Shown: positions 1 to 4,950 of the stretch, piece by piece
How positions within the stretch are numbered: the stretch's first letter is position 1
Layout of the letters: every line of letters starts with the position of its first letter
Assembly: GCA_031282605.1 (NCBI GenBank)
Contig: JAITDK010000048.1
Coordinates: forward strand, 1-5,841
DNA length: 5,841 bases
Reading direction: 5' to 3'
Origin: Oscillospiraceae bacterium
GTDB taxonomy: Bacteria; Bacillota; Clostridia; Christensenellales; Aristaeellaceae
Position numbers and translations under genes: made by a program
The notes under the pieces: model-generated
Databases searched by the model: none
What the model was told of the DNA's origin: nothing
What the model saw: the letters and a program-made list of their open reading frames with translations, nothing else

Positions 1-59
1 CGCGACCGCCCCGTCGGCGACGCGAGAACGCATAAGCTTCGCGGCGAACCGCCGTCCGC

Positions 60-88
60 TTGCATTAGCCATACGCACATGTTAAAAT
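60..88 (+). promoter_or_regulatory. Putative sigma-A promoter of the metF-etfBA operon
   Basis: A TTGCAT box at 60-65 (3 of 6 to TTGACA, with the TTG intact) and a TAAAAT box at 83-88 (5 of 6 to TATAAT) are separated by exactly 17 bp. Transcription would begin near 95, leaving a leader of about 45 nt before the metF ATG at 142. The site lies in a locally AT-richer stretch of GC-rich DNA. The -35 match is weak and no start-site data are available, so this is a motif-based inference. It also argues against the longer in-frame metF start at 79, which would fall between the boxes. Confidence 0.4.
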
Positions 89-141
89 CACCAATAAAAC
101 AGCGGCGGCGCAACGCGCACTTAATAAGAAAGGCTGATCGT

Positions 142-975
142 ATGCGCGAACACATCCTGAACAAACGTTATCACGTGGAAATAATACCGCCCAAGCAGGA
201 CTCGGAAAAGCTGGAGGCCGACCTTGAGACGTTCGCCGAGAGATACCGCCGCGTGATGGCCAGCGGCTACTGCGCGTGCATCACTGACAACGCGATGGGT
301 CTGCTAGCGTTCCAGGGTCTGGAGACGATCGAACACCTAAGCTTGCCCGTTCCGCCCGAACAGGTGATGATCCACTTGAACACATTCCACACTAAGCAAA
401 ACCTGGACGAGATACTGTGTTCCGGTCAGCGCGCGGGGCTGAAGTACATCCTGGCCGTCAGTGGTGACGGCTCGGATCGGCTGCCTAAGCTGCAGCCTGA
501 CGAGGTCGGCGCGCGCGGCGTATCGTCCGTCACATCCGTAGAGCTGATAAAGTACATTCGCCTTAACTATCCCGAATACGAACTAGGCGTGGCGTTCAAT
601 CCGTACGAACCGCCCGAACACGAATTTGAGAAGATGGAGCGCAAACTGGCCGCGGGCGCGGCGTTCATAGTCACCCAGCCGATAATCGACCAAAATCCCG
701 TCGTAGACGAACTGCTGCGCCGATACCCCAGCGTCCCCACCGTCGTCGAGGCGTGGATGACCAAGAAACTCTACCTGCTCTCGGACGTCGTCGGATACCA
801 GATTCCTGAAGACGCGGCATACAGCCCGATCGAGACGCTGAAGAAACTGCACACGTGGTATCCGCGCTGCGGCGTGTACCTGTCGCTGCTAGGTTTCAAG
901 ATTCAGTATCCCATTATCGAAAAGCTGTGGAAGAATCTGCCGGATGTTCCGGCGCGGACGGAGGCGTTATCATGA
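142..975 (+). CDS. metF: Methylenetetrahydrofolate reductase family protein (MetF-like)
   Basis: This is a 277-residue flavoprotein of the MetF TIM-barrel family, expected to interconvert 5,10-methylene-THF and 5-methyl-THF in the cytoplasm. Three E. coli MetF active-site positions appear in order. Glu13 in VEIIPPK matches Glu28, Asp109 in ILAVSGD matches Asp120, and Gln179 in FIVTQP matches Gln183. The HLNTFHTKQNLDE segment (78-90) corresponds to the folate-binding HLTC region, and GVAFNPYEPPEH (149-160) to the usual GVAGYPE stretch. Overall identity looks low, so this is a divergent branch. I chose ATG 142 because AAAGG at 129-133 lies 8 nt upstream. The in-frame ATG at 79 has no Shine-Dalgarno, and the frame stays open to the window edge. 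The length is close to E. coli MetF (296). No zinc-binding MetV partner is visible, though one could lie upstream. The stop overlaps the etfB start. Family confidence is high; the exact electron donor is unknown. Confidence 0.85.
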   Translation: MREHILNKRYHVEIIPPKQDSEKLEADLETFAERYRRVMASGYCACITDNAMGLLAFQGLETIEHLSLPVPPEQVMIHLNTFHTKQNLDEILCSGQRAGLKYILAVSGDGSDRLPKLQPDEVGARGVSSVTSVELIKYIRLNYPEYELGVAFNPYEPPEHEFEKMERKLAAGAAFIVTQPIIDQNPVVDELLRRYPSVPTVVEAWMTKKLYLLSDVVGYQIPEDAAYSPIETLKKLHTWYPRCGVYLSLLGFKIQYPIIEKLWKNLPDVPARTEALS

Positions 976-1781
976 GGATTGTTGTCTGCGTCAAGCAAGT
1001 GCCCGGCACGTCCGACGCCAAAATCGATCCGGAGACCAAGAGGATCATACGCGAGGGAATCAAGTCCGTAATGAATCCGTTCGACCTGTACGCGATCGAG
1101 GCGGCGGTACAGCTGCGCGAGCGTTTCGGCGGCGAGGTGATAGCGCTGTCGATGGGTCCGGAGCGGGCGTCCGCCGTGATACGCGAGGCGATGGCGATCG
1201 GAGCCGATAGAGGAGCGCTGCTTTCCGACCGCGCGTTCGGCGGCTCGGATACCTGGGCGACCAGCTATGCCTTGGCGCGCGCCGTCGATACAATAGATAC
1301 AATGAGCAAGGCGTCCGGCGGCGTCGATCTGGTTATATGCGGCAAACAGGCCGTTGACGGCGATACAGCGCAGGTAGGCCCGGGCATTGCGGCGCACCTG
1401 GGATACAGCCAAGCGGCGTATGTCGAGGCTGTGCGAGAGGTCAAGCAGGATTCGATCACCGTCCAGCGCATGAACGAGGACGGATACGACGTGTGCGAGA
1501 TCGCGTTCCCCGCCGTGATCACGGTGGTCAAGGGACTGAATCAGCCGCGAGTGCCCACGCTGCGAGGCGTGCTGGCCGCAAGAGCCGCCGACGTGCCCAT
1601 ATGGAAACCCGCCGACATAGGCGCGGCTCTGGACAAGATTGGTCTGGACGCGTCGCCCACGCGGGTAGTCAAAACCGCGCCGCCCGAACCGCGCGGAGGC
1701 GAGACAGCGCGCGTCGAAGGAACTCCGGCGGAGTCCGCCGCGCGCCTGGTCCAGCTGCTCAAAGCCCGCGAACTGATATAG
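972..1781 (+). CDS. etfB: Electron transfer flavoprotein, beta subunit
   Basis: This is a 269-residue EtfB, usual length for the family. With EtfA it forms a cytoplasmic FAD-containing electron carrier. The N-terminus MRIVVCVKQVPGT is typical. Further landmarks are MNPFD (34-38), SDRAFGGSDT (85-94), CGKQAVDGDTAQVGP (123-137) and the ETF-beta signature region ending in PRVPTLRG (192-199). The GDTAQVGP form, instead of the DDDxNQTG form of mitochondrial-type EtfB that holds AMP, resembles EtfB of bifurcating Acidaminococcus and Clostridia complexes, which hold a second FAD there. That comparison is from memory of the family. The start is ATG 972, 7 nt after GGAGG (960-964). An open frame extends back to 855, but the extra residues do not look like EtfB and would lie inside metF. 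The ATGA overlap with metF implies translational coupling. Confidence 0.93.
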   Translation: MRIVVCVKQVPGTSDAKIDPETKRIIREGIKSVMNPFDLYAIEAAVQLRERFGGEVIALSMGPERASAVIREAMAIGADRGALLSDRAFGGSDTWATSYALARAVDTIDTMSKASGGVDLVICGKQAVDGDTAQVGPGIAAHLGYSQAAYVEAVREVKQDSITVQRMNEDGYDVCEIAFPAVITVVKGLNQPRVPTLRGVLAARAADVPIWKPADIGAALDKIGLDASPTRVVKTAPPEPRGGETARVEGTPAESAARLVQLLKARELI

Positions 1782-1794
1782 GGGGACATTGTTC

Positions 1795-2793
1795 GTGCGT
1801 ATAACCGACATAGATAAATCACTATTCACCAATGTGTGGATAATAGCCGAGACCATCGGCGGCCGCGTTCATCCCGTTACGTATGAATTGATCGGCGCGG
1901 CTCGCGGTCTGGCCGACGCGCGAAGCTCAAAAGTGGCGGCGGTTGTAATTGGCGGCGAGGCCGACGCGTCGCTGTTCGCGTACGGGGCTGATCTGGCGAT
2001 CGTGGTCAACGCGCCGGAGTTCAGCGGATTCAACGACGAACTAGAGTGCGCGGCGCTGAACTACCTGATCGAGAAGCATAAGCCCGAGATCGTCCTATGC
2101 GCCGCCACAGCCCGAGGCCGCGCGCTAATACCGCGGGTGGCCGTTCAAACGGTATCGGGGCTGACGGCGGACTGCACAGGTCTGGCCATTGATCCGGAAA
2201 CGGGCGATCTGCTGCAGACGCGTCCCGCGTTCGGCGGCAACATCATGGCGACGATCCGCACATCCAACCACCGCCCGCAAATGGCGACTGTGCGCCCGAA
2301 CGTGATGAAGGCGCTGCCGCCTGATCCCGGTCGTTCAGGCGAAGTCATTCGCGAGACGCTGCTAGGCGGCGCGGTGAAGAACGCCAAACGCGTTATTGAA
2401 ACCGTGCGCGGCGGCGAGGCTCAAATAAACCTCGGCGAAGCCAGGGTGATCGTATCCGGCGGCCGCGCGATGAAGGGTCCCGAGGGTTTCAACATGCTCA
2501 AGCGGCTGGCCGATAAACTGGGCGGAGCGGTTGGCGCGAGCCGCGCGGCTGTAGACGCGGGCTGGATTGCGTATCCGCATCAAGTGGGGCAGACGGGTCA
2601 GACGGTGCAAACCGCGCTGTATATAGCGTGCGGTATCTCCGGACAAATACAACATTTAGTAGGGATGCAGTCCTGCGGCTGTATCGTCGCGATTGATAAG
2701 AACCCGGATACGCCGATGATGCGCCTGGCGGATATCGCGGTTACGGGCGACGTGTTCGAGATAGTCCCGGCAATGACCGAGGCTTTACAGTAA
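1795..2793 (+). CDS. etfA: Electron transfer flavoprotein, alpha subunit
   Basis: This is a 332-residue EtfA, partner of the preceding EtfB. The N-terminal Rossmann-like domain begins VWIIAETIGGRVHPVTYEL (14-32). The C-terminal FAD-binding domain starts near VIVSGGRAMKGPEGF (218-232). It carries the diagnostic HQVGQTGQTV (262-271), YIACGISGQIQH (276-287) and the AVTGD block (315-319). Small departures from the consensus are QTALYIA where PKLYIA is usual and AIDKN where AINKD is usual. There is no fused ferredoxin domain. The start is uncertain: GTG 1795 sits 9 nt after the AGGGGG stretch (1780-1785), while TTG 1789 would be only 3 nt away, so I prefer GTG. No ATG is suitably placed. It follows etfB by 13 nt and precedes the methyltransferase by 12 nt. 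Confidence 0.92.
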   Translation: MRITDIDKSLFTNVWIIAETIGGRVHPVTYELIGAARGLADARSSKVAAVVIGGEADASLFAYGADLAIVVNAPEFSGFNDELECAALNYLIEKHKPEIVLCAATARGRALIPRVAVQTVSGLTADCTGLAIDPETGDLLQTRPAFGGNIMATIRTSNHRPQMATVRPNVMKALPPDPGRSGEVIRETLLGGAVKNAKRVIETVRGGEAQINLGEARVIVSGGRAMKGPEGFNMLKRLADKLGGAVGASRAAVDAGWIAYPHQVGQTGQTVQTALYIACGISGQIQHLVGMQSCGCIVAIDKNPDTPMMRLADIAVTGDVFEIVPAMTEALQ

Positions 2794-2805
2794 GGAGCAA
2801 CCATA

Positions 2806-3606
2806 ATGATTATAATTGGCGAAAAGATCAACAGCACGCTCAAGGCGGTACGACCCGCAATCGCGAAGCGCGACGCGGAAGCCATTCAATCGCTCGCAAA
2901 GAGGCAGGCCGACGCGGGCGCGGCGTTCATCGACGTGAACGCGGGGATGTTCCACGACGCTGAGCCGGAGACCATAGCGTGGCTGGTAGAAACGGTGCAG
3001 GCGGCGACGGATAAGCCATTCTCGATCGACTCTCCCAATCCGGCCGCGATCGCCGCCGCGCTGGCAGTAAACAAGAACGGCGCGCCTATCATCAATTCGA
3101 TCACTGATGAAAAGGCGCGTTACGACGCGATACTCCCGCTTGCGCTGGAATACAAGGCGAAGGTGATCGCGCTGTGCATGGACGATACAGGAATGCCGGA
3201 AGACGCCGACGGCAGGTTTACTATCGCGGCGAGGCTGATCGACAAGCTGACCAAGGCGGGGGTTGCGCTTTCCGACATATTTATCGATCCGTTGGTTCGT
3301 CCTGTCTCGACAGGTTCGCATTACGGCAAGGCGGCTATCGACACAATACGCCGCGTTAAGACGGAATATCCGGACGTACATATTGCCTGCGGGCTGTCGA
3401 ACGTTTCGTTTGGGCTTCCCGCGAGAAAACTGATTAATCAGACTTTTTTGGTTGCGGCTATGGCTGCGGGCATGGATGGGGCGATACTAGATCCGCTGGA
3501 TACAAAGCTAACTTCGCTTATATGGGCCAGCGAGGCGCTGTTAGGATTGGATGAATACTGTTTGGAGTATCTTGATAAGTATCGGGAAGGGTTGATTGAG
3601 GTCTGA
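2806..3606 (+). CDS. Methyltetrahydrofolate:corrinoid methyltransferase (AcsE/MtgA-type)
   Basis: This 266-residue protein is a single pterin-binding TIM barrel, colinear with Moorella AcsE, that moves a methyl group between 5-methyl-THF and the cobalt of a corrinoid protein. Residues matching AcsE pterin-site and catalytic positions are all present: Asp75 in FSIDSPN, Asn97 in IINSIT, Asp161 in FIDPL and Asn199 in GLSNVS. The start MIIIGEKIN is also typical. ATG 2806 follows AAGGAG (2792-2797) at 8 nt, and that ribosome site overlaps the etfA stop. There is no corrinoid or zinc domain, so a separate corrinoid protein is needed and must lie outside the window. AcsE feeds acetyl-CoA synthase, while the MtgA group serves demethylation of substrates such as glycine betaine. 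Sequence alone does not decide between them, so no symbol is given. The gene ends in adjacent in-frame stops TGA TAG. Confidence 0.92.
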   Translation: MIIIGEKINSTLKAVRPAIAKRDAEAIQSLAKRQADAGAAFIDVNAGMFHDAEPETIAWLVETVQAATDKPFSIDSPNPAAIAAALAVNKNGAPIINSITDEKARYDAILPLALEYKAKVIALCMDDTGMPEDADGRFTIAARLIDKLTKAGVALSDIFIDPLVRPVSTGSHYGKAAIDTIRRVKTEYPDVHIACGLSNVSFGLPARKLINQTFLVAAMAAGMDGAILDPLDTKLTSLIWASEALLGLDEYCLEYLDKYREGLIEV

Positions 3607-3711
3607 TAGAGGGCGATTGTCGGTGAATCCTCCCTCATTAGGGGAAGACGCCGCGGCAGAGGTGATTCCCTCGGCGGCATCTCCCCCACGAGGCCGACAG
3701 GGCTAGCAGAA

Positions 3712-3750
3712 CCGGTTGCGTCACGGGACAGACTATCGGAGCGCAACCGG
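3712..3750. repeat. 9-bp perfect inverted repeat with 21-nt loop, and a competing stem
   Basis: CCGGTTGCG (3712-3720) pairs perfectly with CGCAACCGG (3742-3750). The right arm also belongs to a second possible stem, CCGGC (3747-3751) with GCCGG (3760-3764), so the two foldings exclude each other. Neither is followed by a U-tract. Confidence 0.75.
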
Positions 3751-3785
3751 CAATCCGAAGCCGGTGGAATGTGCAACACGATGGT

Positions 3786-3800
3786 CCAGGCGAAGCCTGG
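3786..3800. repeat. Short perfect hairpin with GAA loop
   Basis: CCAGGC (3786-3791) and GCCTGG (3795-3800) form a 6-bp perfect stem around the loop GAA. It is the first of three closely spaced hairpins up to 3857. Confidence 0.7.
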
Positions 3801-3808
3801 TCAGGATT

Positions 3809-3830
3809 CGAAAGGGCGGATAGCCCTTCG
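3809..3830. repeat. Hairpin with AAGGGC/GCCCTT stem
   Basis: AAGGGC (3812-3817) pairs with GCCCTT (3823-3828) around the loop GGATA. CG (3809-3810) and CG (3829-3830) extend the stem to 8 bp past a single bulged A at 3811. Confidence 0.7.
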
Positions 3831-3832
3831 CA

Positions 3833-3857
3833 GGGTCTGGGACAGAGTCCCAGGCTC
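3833..3857. repeat. Strong GC hairpin around CTGGGAC/GTCCCAG
   Basis: CTGGGAC (3837-3843) and GTCCCAG (3847-3853) form a 7-bp perfect stem with loop AGA. The stem extends to 11 bp (3833-3857) if two G-T pairs are allowed. No T-run follows on either strand, so it is not a standard intrinsic terminator, though it could pause polymerase or protect an mRNA 3' end. Confidence 0.75.
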
Positions 3858-3867
3858 CCCGCAGGGA

Positions 3868-3896
3868 CGTTCCTCGTTCCAACGTTCCCACGTTCC
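3868..3896. repeat. Four irregular copies of CGTTCC
   Basis: CGTTCC occurs at 3868, 3875, 3883 and 3891, at spacings of 7, 8 and 8 nt. The last two spacings fit a unit close to AACGTTCC. This may be a decayed short tandem repeat. Function is unknown. Confidence 0.7.
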
Positions 3897-3902
3897 AACC
3901 CT

Positions 3903-3961
3903 GCGCCCGCCAGTAAAAACGCTATAAAGAAGTTGACAACTTACGCCATTGTGGCGGGCGC
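3903..3961. repeat. 10-bp inverted repeat enclosing a 13-bp palindrome
   Basis: GCGCCCGCCA (3903-3912) is the exact reverse complement of TGGCGGGCGC (3952-3961). The 39-nt loop contains the palindrome AAGTTG-A-CAACTT (3930-3942), giving a nested two-hairpin figure. The right arm overlaps the alternative hairpin at 3949-3966, so only one can form at a time. Confidence 0.75.
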
Positions 3962-3966
3962 CACAA
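3949..3966. repeat. Perfect hairpin TTGTGGC/GCCACAA
   Basis: TTGTGGC (3949-3955) and GCCACAA (3960-3966) form a 7-bp stem with loop GGGC. It lies just beyond the T-rich tail of the minus-strand terminator and competes with the larger 3903-3961 repeat. Confidence 0.7.
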
Positions 3967-4002
3967 ACTTAAAGCGCATTCGATCCGCAGATCGAACAGC
4001 GC
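3967..4002 (-). terminator. Likely intrinsic terminator of the AraC/GyrI regulator gene
   Basis: Read on the minus strand, an 11-bp imperfect hairpin begins 17 nt after the regulator's stop codon. GCGC (3999-4002) pairs with GCGC (3974-3977), and TTCGATC (3979-3985) pairs with GATCGAA (3990-3996), with small internal mismatches and a 4-nt loop. The minus-strand RNA continues UUUAAGUUU, a moderately U-rich tail. Position and form fit a Rho-independent terminator. The interrupted U-tract lowers confidence. Confidence 0.55.
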
Positions 4003-4018
4003 CCTCCCCGATCGCCGC

Positions 4019-4864
4019 CTACTTCTTAACGATGGGGATCCATATCTCGCTGTGGTAATTTTCGGCGCTCGCGTCGCCCGCGTCATACGCCTCTAGGTCA
4101 GGCGCGCCCGCGTGCGCATAAGGCTCGTTAGGCAAAAATTCCGTAAAAACCCTTTCCCAGACGCTGCGCATCGCGTTCGGCATTGGTCCAATACAGTCAA
4201 AGACCGCCCACGTGGACGGGGGAATGCTCACGGCCTCGAGATCGTCGGGCAACGCGTCCAACGTAGATTCAAGTCCAATCATGTAGCGGAACCCGCCTTC
4301 GGCGTTCATATCATAGCATACGCCCAAAAAAGGCGGTCGCCCTAGGGACAGCAGTCTCCGCTCGGTACCGTCGCTGTTGGCGGCGTCCCAAAACTTGGTG
4401 ATACATTCTCTGTTATCCTGCATGACTTCGATCGTTTTACCCACGACGCGGAATCCCTCGCGTTCAACGATGCGAGTATTCATCTCGTCTCCTCCTCTAA
4501 CCTTGATTGCGAAGGTGAGGCGCGGATAGCTGGCGATCCGGGCGGTGCCGTTGCGGACTGCCGACGGAGCGGCGTTATGCTGACGCTTAAAAGCCACTGC
4601 GAACGCCGCCGGGGAATCATAGCCGTATTTGATCGCGATATCGATAACCCTCGCGTTCGTCATACGCAGATCCATTGCCGCGCGCGACAGCCGTCTATGG
4701 CGGATATATTCCGCCATAGACGTATTCGCTATCACCGGCATCATTCGCTGCAGCAGACCCAACGGCATTGCCGTAATACGCGCCAGCTCTTGTTCGTCTA
4801 TGACGCCGTCCAAATGCGACTCGACGTATTCGATCATACGGTTCAAGCGGTCGACCCATTCCAT
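4019..4864 (-). CDS. AraC-family regulator with GyrI-like effector domain
   Basis: This is a 281-residue transcription regulator. Residues 1-105 are an AraC/XylS DNA-binding domain with two helix-turn-helix motifs. The first is near 24-45 (ELARITAMPLGLLQRMM). The second is near 72-97, with the conserved IAIKYGYDSPAAFAVAFKR core. Residues about 128-280 form a GyrI-like (SOUL/BmrR-type) ligand-binding domain, starting MNTRIVEREGFRVVGK and ending in SEIWIPI. The Glu of that last motif (273) is at the place usual for binding cationic or hydrophobic ligands. This fused architecture is common in Bacillota. Start choice: AAAGGAGG (4872-4879) lies 7 nt from ATG 4864 but only 1 nt from the in-frame GTG 4870, so ATG is preferred. 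It lies 86 nt downstream of the ABC exporter gene on the same strand. Its ligand and targets are unknown; the exporter is a natural candidate. Confidence 0.9.
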   Translation of the reverse strand: MEWVDRLNRMIEYVESHLDGVIDEQELARITAMPLGLLQRMMPVIANTSMAEYIRHRRLSRAAMDLRMTNARVIDIAIKYGYDSPAAFAVAFKRQHNAAPSAVRNGTARIASYPRLTFAIKVRGGDEMNTRIVEREGFRVVGKTIEVMQDNRECITKFWDAANSDGTERRLLSLGRPPFLGVCYDMNAEGGFRYMIGLESTLDALPDDLEAVSIPPSTWAVFDCIGPMPNAMRSVWERVFTEFLPNEPYAHAGAPDLEAYDAGDASAENYHSEIWIPIVKK

Positions 4865-4950
4865 GCGCACCCCTCCTTTCGCAGACAGTGTACCAGGCAG
4901 AGCGGCGCGGTGCGCACGTTTTCGCGTACAGGATTGTTAATCTTTCATCG

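Larger units (their letters stand above)
3607..4018. other. Gene-free convergent region rich in inverted repeats
   Basis: This 412-bp stretch separates the + methyltransferase from the - regulator. I find no credible coding sequence, tRNA or rRNA. It holds at least six strong hairpins, a CGTTCC direct-repeat tract, and a terminator for the minus gene, each listed separately. A GC-rich block at 3630-3690 adds a small CCCT/AGGG hairpin (3632-3643) and a GCCGC/GCGGC pair (3650-3654 and 3674-3678) without a U-tract. There is no canonical intrinsic terminator right after the + operon. The density of unrelated perfect palindromes suggests a dispersed intergenic repeat of the host genome, or an untranslated structured RNA. 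The sequence cannot separate these. Confidence 0.7.

Noticed and set aside
1..85. Open + frame from the left edge ending with TAA at 83-85, possible C-terminus of an upstream gene
   Set aside because: Only 27 codons are visible and they resemble no family end I know (no MetV cysteine motifs), so it is not listed as a gene.
903..1856. Long minus-strand open frame (317 codons) opposite etfB
   Set aside because: It lies antisense to a clear EtfB, its product is Arg/His/Gly-rich with no recognisable motif, and it is expected from GC-rich codon use on the other strand.
2785..3381. Minus-strand open frame of 198 codons opposite the methyltransferase
   Set aside because: It is a shadow of a well-conserved gene, arginine-rich and without domain features.
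3656..3710. Words resembling pieces of the FMN riboswitch (GGTGATTCCC, GGCGG, GCCGACAG)
   Set aside because: The spacing is far too short, most conserved stems are missing, and the element would lie at a gene's 3' end rather than upstream of a riboflavin gene.
3933..3938. Perfect TTGACA -35-like hexamer
   Set aside because: It is the centre of a palindrome, no -10 box lies 16-18 bp downstream, and no + strand gene follows.
3607..3966. CRISPR array or IS element in the hairpin region
   Set aside because: There are no regularly spaced identical repeats of CRISPR length, no transposase and no target-site duplication.
3771..4058. Plus-strand open frame of 95 codons in the convergent gap
   Set aside because: It runs through the hairpins, the CGTTCC repeats and the terminator and into the regulator gene. 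It has no ribosome site and no recognisable protein features.
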